From Amycolatopsis sp. WAC 01376 (lineage in GTDB: Bacteria > Actinomycetota > Actinomycetes > Mycobacteriales > Pseudonocardiaceae): DNA of 64,000 nucleotides. The position numbers were made by a program, and so were the translations under genes. Positions within the stretch are counted from its first letter, which is position 1. Each line of letters starts with the position of its first letter. Location: positions 62,001-126,000 of the forward strand of contig NZ_QHKL01000009.1 in assembly GCF_003947415.1 (NCBI RefSeq), given 5' to 3'. The notes below the pieces were generated by a model. The model searched no databases. It had not been told where the DNA came from and saw nothing but the letters and a program-made list of their open reading frames with translations. Below are positions 1 to 7,759 of the stretch, piece by piece.

Positions 1-1
1 G

Positions 2-475
2 TACCTGCCCAGCGGCGACGTCGGAACCCCGCGCCAGGACGAGAAGGAACGCTTCATGGCGGCGTTCCTGCCGTACCTCGTCGACCTGCGCGCCAAGGCG
101 GCGGCAGGCGGCCGTGAGGTCGTCGTCGTGGGCGACTGGAACATCGCCTACGACAAGACCGACCTGAAGAACTGGCGCGGCAACCAGAAGAGCTCGGGCT
201 TCCTGCCGGAGGAGCGGGAGTGGCTCGGCCGCGTGTTCACCGAGGCCGGGTATGTCGACGTGCAGCGCAAGCTCGATCCGGAAGGCCCCGGCCCGTACAC
301 CTGGTGGTCGTACCGCGGGAAGGCGTTCGACAACGACTCGGGCTGGCGCATCGACTGCCAGATCGCCACCCCCGGCCTTGCCGAGCGGTGTACTTCCGTC
401 GTGGTCGAACGCGCCGAGTCCTACGACCAGCGCTGGTCCGACCACGCGCCGGTGACGGCGACGTACAGGGACTGA
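2..475 (+). CDS. xth: Exodeoxyribonuclease III, 3' part only
   Basis: This is the C-terminal 157 residues of an exonuclease III/AP endonuclease; the 5' end lies outside the window and the frame is open from base 2. The enzyme degrades 3' ends of duplex DNA and incises abasic sites during base-excision repair. Visible active-site motifs are GDWN (fragment residues 44-47), WRID (115-118) and SDH (147-149), which match the Asp/Asn, Asp and catalytic His motifs of the family. The WWSYRGKAFD segment near residue 101 is also typical. The identity is secure; the exact paralogue cannot be decided from a fragment. Confidence 0.93.
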   Translation, partial: YLPSGDVGTPRQDEKERFMAAFLPYLVDLRAKAAAGGREVVVVGDWNIAYDKTDLKNWRGNQKSSGFLPEEREWLGRVFTEAGYVDVQRKLDPEGPGPYTWWSYRGKAFDNDSGWRIDCQIATPGLAERCTSVVVERAESYDQRWSDHAPVTATYRD

Positions 476-593
476 GCGGACGGCCGGATCCGTACTTCAA
501 ACAGCAGGTGCTGGAGACACGGGAGCTTCTCTATGCAGCGTGACGCTCACGCTTACCTCGGATAATCTGCGCGCGGGAGATCCGGGGGTTGCG

Positions 594-1469
594 ATGGAAA
601 CGAACGAGGCCAGGCGTATCGAGGCGACGAACGCCGAGCGCTACGCCATGTCCGGCCAGTACGGGTGGGAGTTCAGCCCGGACGCGCCGAACCTCCTGGA
701 GCGGTGGACGGTGCTGCCGTTCAACCAGCGCGGGGACAAGCGGATGGCGTTCGGCGCGCTGAGCGGCGCGTATCAAGGGCTGCGGTTCAGCGTCTTCGAC
801 TACCATCGCCGCCCGACGGTCACGAGCGTGCACACGCGGTGGACCAACAAGAAGGTCAACGAGCTCGACACGCTCTCGATCGACACGGTCTGGGTGGTCA
901 CGCTTCCCGCGCCGATGCCGAACTTCCAGATCGTGTCGAGTATCGAGTCCGCCTGGGACGTCGAGCAGTACCCCGAGCCCGCCACGGCGGACCGGAAGTT
1001 CAACCGCTGGTACAAGCTGATCGACACCGACCCGAACGTCGCGATCGGTGTGCTGACGCCGCAAGTGGCCGCCACGATGCGGTCCTCGAAGTTGCACACC
1101 TGGTCGCTCGTCGGCGCGGAATTGGTCTACGTCGAGAATCCGACGTTCGGCCGGACCAAGCCGGACGAGATCCTCGCGACGCTCGGCAAGCTCGCGCAAC
1201 TGGTGTCGCTGCTGCCGTTCCACCTCGGCGGCGGACAGGCCGCCGCCCCGCCGCCACCACAACCCCAATACCCACCACTACCCCAGTACCCGCAACAGCC
1301 GTATCCGCCGCAGAATCCCGGGTATCCGCAGCAGTATCCGCCCCCGCAGCAGTACGGCCAGCCGCCGTATCCGCCGCAGCATCCGGGATATCCGCCGCCG
1401 CAATACCCGCCGCCGCAGTACCCGCAACCCGGGTATCCGCCGCCGGGTTATCCGCCGCGCGGCTACTGA
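594..1469 (+). CDS. Protein with a Pro/Tyr/Gln-rich C-terminal tail, function unknown
   Basis: A 291-residue protein that I do not recognise. Residues 1 to about 215 look globular and soluble, with no signal peptide or membrane segment. The last 70 or so residues are low-complexity repeats of the type QYPPP, PGYPP and PQYPQ ending in PPRGY. Such tails often act as flexible docking regions, but no partner is visible. I chose ATG 594 over the in-frame GTG at 540 because a -10-like GATAAT at 561-566 lies between them. The 3' end overlaps the convergent cupin gene by 7 bases. The tail may vary in length between strains because it is built from short DNA repeats. Confidence 0.75.
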   Translation: METNEARRIEATNAERYAMSGQYGWEFSPDAPNLLERWTVLPFNQRGDKRMAFGALSGAYQGLRFSVFDYHRRPTVTSVHTRWTNKKVNELDTLSIDTVWVVTLPAPMPNFQIVSSIESAWDVEQYPEPATADRKFNRWYKLIDTDPNVAIGVLTPQVAATMRSSKLHTWSLVGAELVYVENPTFGRTKPDEILATLGKLAQLVSLLPFHLGGGQAAAPPPPQPQYPPLPQYPQQPYPPQNPGYPQQYPPPQQYGQPPYPPQHPGYPPPQYPPPQYPQPGYPPPGYPPRGY

Positions 1470-1963
1470 CGGGCCTTCGCGCTCTCCGTCCACACTGGAC
1501 TTTCGACGAAGTGGTTGTCGAACTTTTCCTGACTGTCCAAGAGATCCTGGACGGTCGCTTCGCCGTGCCCGACTTTTTCCAGTAGACGGAAGTAGCCGAA
1601 CCGTTCCACGCCGGGGATGAACACGATCAGTACGTCCGCCGACGAGTCCGCGGCCGCACGGAAAGCGTGTGTGGTCAGTGGTGGGACGACGAGCATGTCG
1701 CCCTCGGCAACGGTGACGATCTCTTCTCCCACAAGGACTTCGAGCTTTCCGCCGAGCATGAAGAACATCTCGGAGGAGCCGGTGTGATAGTGCGGCGCCG
1801 CTCCATCGGCGCCGACACCCAGCTGTGTTCTCGCGCTGCTCATGACTCCGCCTGTGGTCGAGACATCGGCGAGCAGGGTGACGAGAGTGGGGGCCGCGCC
1901 GACGGTCTCGGCTTCGGCGGCGCGGACGAGGACGGGTTCACGGGTTTCCACGCGTTGAGTCAT
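1463..1963 (-). CDS. Cupin-domain protein
   Basis: A 166-residue single-domain cupin. The first motif supplies His58, His60 and Glu65 (PHYHTGSSEMFF) and the second supplies His99 (PPLTTHAF), a complete set of metal ligands. This indicates a metal-binding beta-barrel; the reaction or ligand cannot be read from sequence. It is divergent from a MarR-family gene, and the 65-base gap holds an inverted repeat, so repression by that MarR protein is the simplest model. A perfect TTGACA for this gene can be read on the minus strand at 1995-2000, inside the repeat. The stop overlaps the convergent upstream gene. Confidence 0.85.
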   Translation of the reverse strand: MTQRVETREPVLVRAAEAETVGAAPTLVTLLADVSTTGGVMSSARTQLGVGADGAAPHYHTGSSEMFFMLGGKLEVLVGEEIVTVAEGDMLVVPPLTTHAFRAAADSSADVLIVFIPGVERFGYFRLLEKVGHGEATVQDLLDSQEKFDNHFVESPVWTESAKARQ

Positions 1964-1969
1964 GCCAAT

Positions 1970-2022
1970 GATAGTTCCACCGCTGATAGTTCGCTGTCAA
2001 ACTATCTCCCGTCGAATAGACT
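1970..2022. promoter_or_regulatory. MarR-type operator and divergent promoter
   Basis: GATAGTT occurs at 1970-1976 and 1985-1991, and its inverse AACTATC at 2000-2006. The last two form a 7-bp inverted repeat with an 8-base spacer, typical of MarR dimer sites. TAGACT at 2017-2022 sits 6 bases before the MarR GTG start, and TTGACA for the cupin gene lies at 1995-2000 on the minus strand. One bound dimer would cover both promoters. Confidence 0.65.
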
Positions 2023-2028
2023 GCGTCC

Positions 2029-2532
2029 GTGAGTGAAGAGCGAAACGCGGACGCGATCGACGCGGTGGTCGGCGCATGGCGGCGCGAGCGGCCGGAACTG
2101 GATTTGACCGCGATCGGGGTCGCCGGGCGCCTCGGCCGGGTGGCGATGCTGACCACGCCGATGGTGGAAGCCGTGTTCGCGAAACACGGCCTGAAGCAGG
2201 GGGAGTTCGACGTGCTCGCGGCGCTCAGGCGGTCCGGGAAGCCGTACACGCTGATCCCGTCCGAGCTGTCCGCGACGCTGATGATGTCCAGGGCCGGGAT
2301 GACCAGCCGCATCGACCGGCTAGAGGCGGCGGGGCTGGTCGAACGGGCGCTGGACCCCGAAGACCGGCGCAGCTTCCGGGTCACGCTCACCGAGCGCGGA
2401 TTCGAAGTCGTCGACGCCGCGATGACCGAGCACACGGCGAACGTCGCGAAGCTCCTGTCGCCGCTGGGTGAGGACCTCGATGTCCTGGACGCCGCGCTGC
2501 GCCGCCTGCTGGTGTCCCTCGACGAGAACTGA
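2029..2532 (+). CDS. MarR family transcriptional regulator
   Basis: A 167-residue winged-helix regulator. The DNA-binding core spans about residues 60-125 (PSELSATLMMSRAGMTSRID as the recognition helix region, then DPEDRRSFRVTLTERG as the wing). The family binds as a dimer and usually loses DNA affinity on binding a small phenolic or oxidant ligand. GTG 2029 is preceded by TAGACT with a 6-base gap and no Shine-Dalgarno sequence, so the mRNA is probably leaderless. Its obvious target is the divergent cupin gene. The stop codon is the first element of a hairpin shared with the convergent chitinase gene. Confidence 0.9.
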   Translation: MSEERNADAIDAVVGAWRRERPELDLTAIGVAGRLGRVAMLTTPMVEAVFAKHGLKQGEFDVLAALRRSGKPYTLIPSELSATLMMSRAGMTSRIDRLEAAGLVERALDPEDRRSFRVTLTERGFEVVDAAMTEHTANVAKLLSPLGEDLDVLDAALRRLLVSLDEN

Positions 2533-2573
2533 AGGGGCCCTTCGCCGCGTCAGATGCGGCGAAAGGCCCCTTC
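2531..2573. terminator. Bidirectional hairpin at the MarR/chitinase junction
   Basis: An 18-bp stem (2531-2548 with 2556-2573, one mismatch) with a 7-base loop. It begins inside the MarR stop codon and ends 15 bases before the convergent chitinase stop. It is related to the hairpin at 57357-57399, sharing GAAGG-CCCTTCG-CGC arms and the same mismatch position. Confidence 0.7.
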
Positions 2574-2588
2574 GGTTCCCTGGACGGA

Positions 2589-3476
2589 TCAGCAGTACAG
2601 GTTGCTCCCGGGAGTGACGCCGAGGATGCCGGTGAACTGCTGGTACTTGTTCACGCGGCTCTGCACCTGGGCCGGGTTGCCGCCGTTGCACTCGATGCTT
2701 CCGTTGATGCTGCGGATGGTCTCACCGAAACCGCGGCTGTTGACCATCGCGTTGTGCGGGGTCATCGTGCCAGGGCCGTTCTGGGTCATCCAGTACCAGA
2801 TGCCGGTCTTCCAGGCGACCGCCGCGTCGTTCTGCACCAGCCACGGGTTGGTCAGCAACGGCAGGCCCAGCGCGTCGCCGGCGGCCTTGTAGTTGAAGTT
2901 CCAGCTCAGCTGGATCGGGCCGCGGCCGTAGTACGCGGCGTTGCCCGCGGGGCAGCCATAGGACTGGCTCGTGTCGCAGTAGTGCGGGTAGTTGGCCTCG
3001 TTCTGTTCGACGATGTGGACGAGGCCGCCGGTCTCGTGGCTGACGTTCGCCAGGAAGGCGGCCGCTTCCTGCTTCTTCACGGTGTCGCTGCCCGTGCCGG
3101 CGAAGGCCGGGTACGCGCTGAGGGCGGTGACCAAGCCGTTGTAGGTGTAGAAGGGGTTCCGGCTCGGGAACATCTGGTTGAACTGGGCCTCGCTGACCAC
3201 GAAGCCGGACGGGTTCGGCGGGTTGGTCGTGCCGCCGCCGCAGGCGCCTTGATCGGCCCAGACCTGCGCGCTGCCAGGCGTTTCGTTCTGTGTCCACCAC
3301 TTCGCGGACCAGTTGTGCCCGTTGTGGGAGGCGGTGTTGCCGCCCCAGTAGACCGAGCTCGCGTTCCACGGCGCCACGCAGTCCGCGGCGGAGGCGGACT
3401 GGGCCGGGACGACCACGGCGACCGTGGTGGCGGCGAAGGTGCCGGCGACCGCCGCGAGGATACGTCGAAGAGACAT
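2589..3476 (-). CDS. Secreted chitinase, GH19 with a chitin-binding domain
   Basis: A 295-residue secreted endochitinase that cuts beta-1,4 links in chitin. The start at 3476 is chosen because the signal peptide (MSLRRILAAVAGTFAATTVA, cleavage near residue 30) begins there and GGAG precedes it. Residues 32-79 form a CBM5/12-type domain with the AKWWTQNE motif. A short Pro/Asn linker follows, then a GH19 domain of Streptomyces ChiC type. The catalytic pair is Glu148 (HETGG) and Glu157, 9 residues apart as in that family, and the YYGRGPIQLSWNFNY signature is at 182-196. The upstream region carries two DasR-like operators, so expression probably follows N-acetylglucosamine availability. Confidence 0.95.
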   Translation of the reverse strand: MSLRRILAAVAGTFAATTVAVVVPAQSASAADCVAPWNASSVYWGGNTASHNGHNWSAKWWTQNETPGSAQVWADQGACGGGTTNPPNPSGFVVSEAQFNQMFPSRNPFYTYNGLVTALSAYPAFAGTGSDTVKKQEAAAFLANVSHETGGLVHIVEQNEANYPHYCDTSQSYGCPAGNAAYYGRGPIQLSWNFNYKAAGDALGLPLLTNPWLVQNDAAVAWKTGIWYWMTQNGPGTMTPHNAMVNSRGFGETIRSINGSIECNGGNPAQVQSRVNKYQQFTGILGVTPGSNLYC

Positions 3477-3852
3477 CGGTGGCTCCTTCGTACGAGGGGA
3501 CCATGCAGGGGAGATTGGTCTATACCTTTTAAGGGGTATGGCCAACAGGTATAGACCATTGCGCACAAGAAACCAACCGGGGAAAGTCGGATCGTGCCTG
3601 TTCGGCCCCGTCGCGACAGCCGAATGGCGTAACGCTGTCCGTTTTTGTCAGAAACCGGCTCCGGCGGTGACAACTCTGAGAAGAGGGGTGCTCGAAAGAT
3701 CCCCCCTGTGAGGGGCTAGTCTCGTGCCCCGAGTTGATCAGAACCCACAGGTCTTGACACGCTCGGTAGTTTTTTGACCAGCAGCCTGGAAATGCGCACT
3801 CGTTCGGGTTAGCGTTCCGGTCCGGCAAAGTCACGTCACGGGAGGCACTCCG
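3477..3852. other. 376-base gap: chitinase promoter and leader of the next gene
   Basis: Bases 3477-3576 hold the chitinase leader, promoter and operators. Bases 3577-3852 contain no convincing gene. A TTGACA at 3754-3759 is a possible -35 for the small membrane protein at 3853, but no good -10 lies at the right distance; GGAGG at 3841-3845 is its ribosome-binding site. Confidence 0.6.
3516..3576 (-). promoter_or_regulatory. Chitinase promoter with two DasR-like dre boxes
   Basis: TGGTCTATACC occurs at 3516-3526 and, inverted, as GGTATAGACCA at 3548-3558. Both match the TGGTCTAGACCA core of Streptomyces DasR-responsive elements, apart from a central T. Their centres are 31 bp apart, three helical turns. 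On the minus strand TTGGTT (3571-3576) and TATACC (3548-3553) with a 17-bp spacer form a promoter whose -10 is embedded in one box. Confidence 0.75.
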
Positions 3853-4206
3853 GTGCGGAACCCAGTTCATCTCCTGATGCGATCGGCCCTGCCCGCGGCC
3901 AGGGCCGCGGCGGTCATCGCGATCCCGGTCGCCCTGCTCGTCGCGGGCGCCGGTCCGGCGTCGGCCGCGGAGTCGGCGTCGCGCTCGGAGATGGCGTTCG
4001 GTCTTCTCGGCCCGGTCGGCTTGATCGCCGTCGCGCTCGGCATCGTCGGTATGGCCTTCGGTGTGTTCCGTCAGCGCCGGAAGGCGCGCGCGGCCGCCGT
4101 CGCCCCCGCTCCCGTCGCCCCGGCCCAGCCCGCCGCCCCGCACGTCTCCGCGATGGCCGAGGCCGTGCTCGCGGACGACGGCCTCACCCGCCAACAGCGC
4201 CCCTGA
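3853..4206 (+). CDS. Small membrane protein with signal peptide, function unknown
   Basis: A 117-residue protein with no family I recognise. Residues 1-38 form a signal peptide or first membrane helix ending in PASAA. A second hydrophobic helix (about 49-70, FGLLGPVGLIAVALGIVGMA) is followed by the basic stop-transfer patch RQRRKARA and an Ala/Pro-rich cytoplasmic tail. The predicted topology is a short exported loop and one membrane anchor. The GTG start has GGAGG 7 bases upstream. Downstream lies an array of short palindromic repeats rather than another gene. Confidence 0.7.
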   Translation: MRNPVHLLMRSALPAARAAAVIAIPVALLVAGAGPASAAESASRSEMAFGLLGPVGLIAVALGIVGMAFGVFRQRRKARAAAVAPAPVAPAQPAAPHVSAMAEAVLADDGLTRQQRP

Positions 4207-4225
4207 CCTGCGCCTTCCCGGTCCA

Positions 4226-4378
4226 GATCGCGATTAGCCCGCTAAAGGCGACACGCCCCCGGATCGCGTTTAGCCCGCTAAAGGCGCCAGGGCGTCAGGT
4301 CGGCCCGGATCGCGATTAGCCCGCTAAACGCAGGTCGGCGGCGGGGCCGGGCGGATCGCGTTTAGCCCGCTAAAGGCG
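4226..4378. repeat. Array of four GATCGCG-TTAGCCCGCTAAA units
   Basis: Four 25-27 base units start at 4226, 4262, 4308 and 4354. Each contains GATCGCG(A/T)TTAGCCCGCTAAA, alternating between the A and T variants. The full form GCGTTTAGCCCGCTAAACGC is a 9-bp stem with a CC loop. Spacers are GC-rich and partly similar (CAGGTCGGC). The same unit recurs at 25.4 kb and 51.2-51.5 kb. Confidence 0.9.
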
Positions 4379-4457
4379 ACGCGGCGGATTTCTTGGGTAG
4401 GTACACCTAGTCCCGCCCGGATTGTTTAGCCGCCCGCTGATCGCCACCCTCAGGTCC

Positions 4458-4757
4458 ATGACGGTGACGCGGCGTCGCAGCCGGCCCGGTGACCCCTTCC
4501 CGCTCGCTCTGGACCGGGCGATCACGGACAGCGGTCTCGGCCTCGACCGGATCCGGCATCGGCTCGCCCGGCAGGGCGTCCGGGTCAGTGTCGCGACCTT
4601 GAGCTACTGGCGGACCGGAAGAAGCCGCCCCGAGCGGTGCGACTCCCTGAAGGCGGTCGCGCTGCTGGAGCGGCTGTTCGAACTTCCGCACGGTTCGTTG
4701 CTGAACCGGCTGGGCCCGCGTCGCCCCCGGGGACGGTGGGGCGACGCGGGAACCGGA
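4458..4757 (+). pseudogene. Truncated HTH regulator gene (N-terminal fragment)
   Basis: The first 95 or so codons encode a helix-turn-helix module with SVATLSYWRTGRSRPER as the recognition region and LGPRRPRGRW at its end. In actinobacterial relatives that I recall, this module is followed by about 190 more residues. Here the frame instead runs on, open to 5312, through the antisense strand of the protease gene, whose stop codon is at 4758. The downstream residues are the arginine-rich, low-complexity type seen in antisense frames. I read this as a gene that lost its 3' part. A short functional HTH protein read into the antisense region is the alternative. Confidence 0.6.
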
Positions 4758-5504
4758 TCAGACTCCGGAGTTGGTGCGGATCCAGCTGCGGAAGTAGGGG
4801 ACGTCCACGTAGATCGACGGCCCGGTCGCGCAGGTGCTGCTGTTGTTCCCGGCGCGGCTGGTGGCGCCGACCAGCTGCCAGACACCGCTGACCTGCTTCA
4901 CCTGCGGGCCGCCGGAGTCGCCGTAGCAGGCGCCCGAGTTGCCGTTGGGGTTGTTGGTGCAGATCTCGCTGGCGGCCCTGATGCCACTGCACCGGGTGTC
5001 GGCGACGATCGAGGTGTTCAGCTCCTGGAGGTTGATCGGAGCGCCACAGCCGCCGCGGACGGGGCAGGTCTGGCCCCAGCCGATGATCCGCGTCGCGGTG
5101 CCAACGGCCCCGGACGCGTCGGCGATCGTGACCGGCGCCTGCGACACCGCCGTCGAGAGACGCAGCAGCGCCAGGTCGGCGGTCGGGTGGGCGATGCGCT
5201 GGGCCACGCGGGCGACGGTGCCGCCGCTGGTGCGGTTCGTGGTGCCGACGCGTACCTGGTACGGCGTGCCACAGTGGGCCGCGGTGACCACCCAGGTCGA
5301 GCTGATCAGTGAGCCACCGCACTGGTGGCCACCGGAGCTCGACTGCTGGGACACCATGAACGAGTAGACCTGCGTCGCGTTTCCGCCGCCGACGATGTTC
5401 GGCTGGAAGCCTCCGGTGGGCTCGGCGGCCGCCGCGACGCCGGAAAGCGAGAAGACGGCCGCAGCCGCCATGGCCAAGCCCATCAGTAGGGATCGTGCCT
5501 TCAT
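4758..5504 (-). CDS. Secreted trypsin-fold serine protease (S1)
   Basis: A 248-residue exported protease. It has a signal peptide (1-27), a short propeptide and the mature N-terminus IVGG at 37. The triad is His77 (TAAHC), Asp110 (DLALLRL) and Ser197 (GDSGGP). Six cysteines are in positions compatible with disulphides. The residue equivalent to trypsin Asp189 is Gly191, so cleavage after Lys/Arg is not expected and an elastase- or chymotrypsin-like preference is more likely (inference from alignment by eye). GGAG precedes the ATG. It lies over the antisense strand of the truncated HTH gene frame and may have arrived there by a rearrangement. Confidence 0.93.
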   Translation of the reverse strand: MKARSLLMGLAMAAAAVFSLSGVAAAAEPTGGFQPNIVGGGNATQVYSFMVSQQSSSGGHQCGGSLISSTWVVTAAHCGTPYQVRVGTTNRTSGGTVARVAQRIAHPTADLALLRLSTAVSQAPVTIADASGAVGTATRIIGWGQTCPVRGGCGAPINLQELNTSIVADTRCSGIRAASEICTNNPNGNSGACYGDSGGPQVKQVSGVWQLVGATSRAGNNSSTCATGPSIYVDVPYFRSWIRTNSGV

Positions 5505-5667
5505 CTGGGTTCTCCTTCGGTGTGGCCGGAAGATCCGGTGCCATGAACGCTAGGAATCGGGCACCGCGCTCAGAACCGTCGGAAGTATGTGGCGTTTAAC
5601 CGTTTAGACCGTTCGGCCGGGGCGAGGCCGGATGACCCGCCGGGAGGTGGCCTGAGAGAATCCGGGC

Positions 5668-6687
5668 GTGTCCGACGAACTGAAGCGCCCGCGGGTGCTC
5701 TCCGGGATCCAGCCGACCGCCGACTCGTTCCACCTTGGCAACTACCTGGGTGCGCTGCGGCAATGGGTGCGGCTGCAGGACACCCACGACACCTTCTACA
5801 TGGTCGTCGATCTGCACGCGATCACCGTCGAGCAGGATCCGAAGGTGCTGCGCGACCGCACGCGCCGCTCGGCCGCGCAGCTGCTCGCGCTCGGCGTCGA
5901 CCCGGCGCGCAGCGCGCTGTTCGTCCAGAGCCAGGTGCCGGAGCACGCCCAGCTGGGGTGGGTGCTGGAGTGCCAGACCGGGTTCGGCGAAGCGAGCCGG
6001 ATGACGCAGTTCAAGGACAAGGCAGCGAAGCAGGGCACGGATCGCGCCAGCGTCGGCCTGTTCACGTACCCGGTTCTGCAGGCCGCGGACATCCTGCTGT
6101 ACCAGGCGAACGAGGTCCCCGTCGGCGAGGACCAGCGGCAGCACCTGGAGCTGACGCGCAACCTCGCGCAGCGGTTCAACAACCGCTACGGCAAGACGTT
6201 CACCGTGCCGGAGCCGCATATCGTCAAGGACACGGCGAAGATCTACGACCTGCAGGACCCGACCGCGAAGATGAGCAAGTCCTCGTCGACCGGCAACGGC
6301 CTCATCGAGTTGCTCGAAGACCCGAAGAAGTCGGCGAAGAAGGTGCGTTCGGCGGTCACCGACACCGGGCGCGAGATCGTCTTCGACACCGAGAACAAGC
6401 CGGGCGTCTCGAACCTGCTGACGATCCTTTCCGCGCTGACCGACCAGCCGGTCGCCGAACTCCAGAACTCCTACGAGGGCAAGGGGTACGGCGATCTGAA
6501 GAAGGGCGTCGCGGAGGCGTTCGTCGAGTGGGTGACGCCGGTGCAGGAGCGCGTCCAGTCCTACTTGGACGACGTCACCGAGCTCGACAAGGCGTTGGCC
6601 CTCGGCGCGCAACGGGCACGGGAAGTCGCTTCGGTGACTTTGCGGAACGTCTACGAGAACATCGGTTTCCTTCCCCCGGCGGGCTAG
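5668..6687 (+). CDS. trpS: Tryptophanyl-tRNA synthetase
   Basis: A 339-residue class I synthetase that charges tRNA-Trp in the cytoplasm. The HIGH-type motif is HLGN at residues 22-25 and the KMSKS loop is at 201-205. GEDQRQHLELTRNLAQRFN is the characteristic dimer and Trp-pocket region. Length is normal for the bacterial enzyme. The start is GTG 5668; no strong Shine-Dalgarno sequence is visible, with GGGAGG about 20 bases upstream. It precedes a YihY-family gene which has its own promoter. Assignment is secure; whether a second, antibiotic-resistant TrpRS exists elsewhere cannot be seen. Confidence 0.97.
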   Translation: MSDELKRPRVLSGIQPTADSFHLGNYLGALRQWVRLQDTHDTFYMVVDLHAITVEQDPKVLRDRTRRSAAQLLALGVDPARSALFVQSQVPEHAQLGWVLECQTGFGEASRMTQFKDKAAKQGTDRASVGLFTYPVLQAADILLYQANEVPVGEDQRQHLELTRNLAQRFNNRYGKTFTVPEPHIVKDTAKIYDLQDPTAKMSKSSSTGNGLIELLEDPKKSAKKVRSAVTDTGREIVFDTENKPGVSNLLTILSALTDQPVAELQNSYEGKGYGDLKKGVAEAFVEWVTPVQERVQSYLDDVTELDKALALGAQRAREVASVTLRNVYENIGFLPPAG

Positions 6688-6693
6688 TTCGCG

Positions 6694-6722
6694 TTGCGGG
6701 CCGCCCTGGGCGTGGTTAGCGT
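6694..6722 (+). promoter_or_regulatory. Leaderless promoter of the YihY-family gene
   Basis: TTGCGG at 6694-6699, a 17-bp spacer and TAGCGT at 6717-6722, then 6 bases to GTG 6729. No Shine-Dalgarno sequence is present. The start point should coincide with or be next to the G of GTG. Confidence 0.6.
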
Positions 6723-6728
6723 CTACTG

Positions 6729-7751
6729 GTGGCGAAAGATGACGGCGCGAAGCCGGAAGAGGACAAGCTGTTACCGCGCTTGAGGCGGAAGTACGGCTGG
6801 CTCGATCACCTCATCCGGGCGAACGACGCGTTCACCGAGCGCTACGGCAACCACTACGCCGCCGCCATCACCTACTTCAGCGTGCTTTCGGTGATCCCGA
6901 TCTTGATGGTCGCGTTCGCGATCATCAAGATCGTGCTCGCGGGCGATCAGGTGGTGACGAACCAGCTCGTCGACGGCATCAAGAAGTCGGTCCCGGAGGG
7001 GCTCAGCGATCTGGTCGGCAGCATCATCAAGGCGGCGCTGGACTCCGGCGGCGGTATCGGCGTGTTCGGTCTGCTGCTCGCGCTGTACTCCGGCGTCGGC
7101 TGGATGTCGAACCTGCGTGACGCGCTGACCGCTCAGTGGGGCCAGGAAAAGCAGAAGCTCCCGCTGGTTTCGACCACCATCAAGGATCTGCTGTCCCTCG
7201 TCGGCCTCGGCCTCGCGCTGGTGGTCTCGTTCGGTCTCACCGCGGCCGGCAGCGGCGTCGGGCGGTTCCTGCTCGAACTGGTCGGTCTCGAGAACCAGGG
7301 CTGGGCCGTGTTCCTGTTGAAGGTCGCGACGATCGTGCTCGGCCTGCTCGCGAACACCCTGGTCTTCCTGTGGGTCATCGCGAGGCTGCCTCGTGAGCAC
7401 GTCGCGCTGCGCAGCGCGGTCAAGGGTGCGATCTTCGCCGCGGTCGGGTTCGTCGTGCTCCAGCAGGCCGCGACCCTTTACCTCGGCAGTGTCACGAAAT
7501 CACCGGCGTTCACGTTGTTCGGCCCGGTGATCGGTCTGCTCGTGTTCGCGAACCTCGTCTCGCGGTTCCTGCTGTTCGTCACCGCGTGGACGGCGACGGC
7601 GAAGGAGAACTTGAAGACGGTCATCGAGCCGCCGGCCCCGGTGCTGATCCACCCGCGGGTGACCGTTCAGCAGGGGCCGGGGCTCGGCGCCGTCGGCGGG
7701 GCTTTCGCGACCGGCGCGCTCTTGGGCTGGTTCGGCCGCCGAAAGTCCTGA
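6729..7751 (+). CDS. YihY/BrkB family inner membrane protein
   Basis: A 340-residue multi-spanning membrane protein of the YihY/virulence factor BrkB family. About six hydrophobic helices lie between residues 40 and 290, with the conserved opening FTERYGNHYAAAITYFSVLS near residues 35-55 and VGWMSNLRDALTAQWG near 120-140. The C-terminus is cytoplasmic and ends GWFGRRKS. The biochemical role of the family is not established, despite an old misannotation as ribonuclease BN. It follows trpS by 41 bases but has its own leaderless promoter. It is convergent with the D,D-carboxypeptidase gene, 8 bases away. Confidence 0.92.
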   Translation: MAKDDGAKPEEDKLLPRLRRKYGWLDHLIRANDAFTERYGNHYAAAITYFSVLSVIPILMVAFAIIKIVLAGDQVVTNQLVDGIKKSVPEGLSDLVGSIIKAALDSGGGIGVFGLLLALYSGVGWMSNLRDALTAQWGQEKQKLPLVSTTIKDLLSLVGLGLALVVSFGLTAAGSGVGRFLLELVGLENQGWAVFLLKVATIVLGLLANTLVFLWVIARLPREHVALRSAVKGAIFAAVGFVVLQQAATLYLGSVTKSPAFTLFGPVIGLLVFANLVSRFLLFVTAWTATAKENLKTVIEPPAPVLIHPRVTVQQGPGLGAVGGAFATGALLGWFGRRKS

Positions 7752-7759
7752 AGTTCCGG

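Noticed and set aside
540..593. GTG 540 as the start of the Pro/Tyr-tailed protein
   Set aside because: A -10-like GATAAT lies between it and ATG 594, and the added residues do not look conserved.
4226..4378. Possible CRISPR array (four regular repeats)
   Set aside because: Repeats are palindromic, variable at both ends, and separated by 10-20 similar GC-rich bases. No cas genes are present and the unit recurs elsewhere outside arrays.
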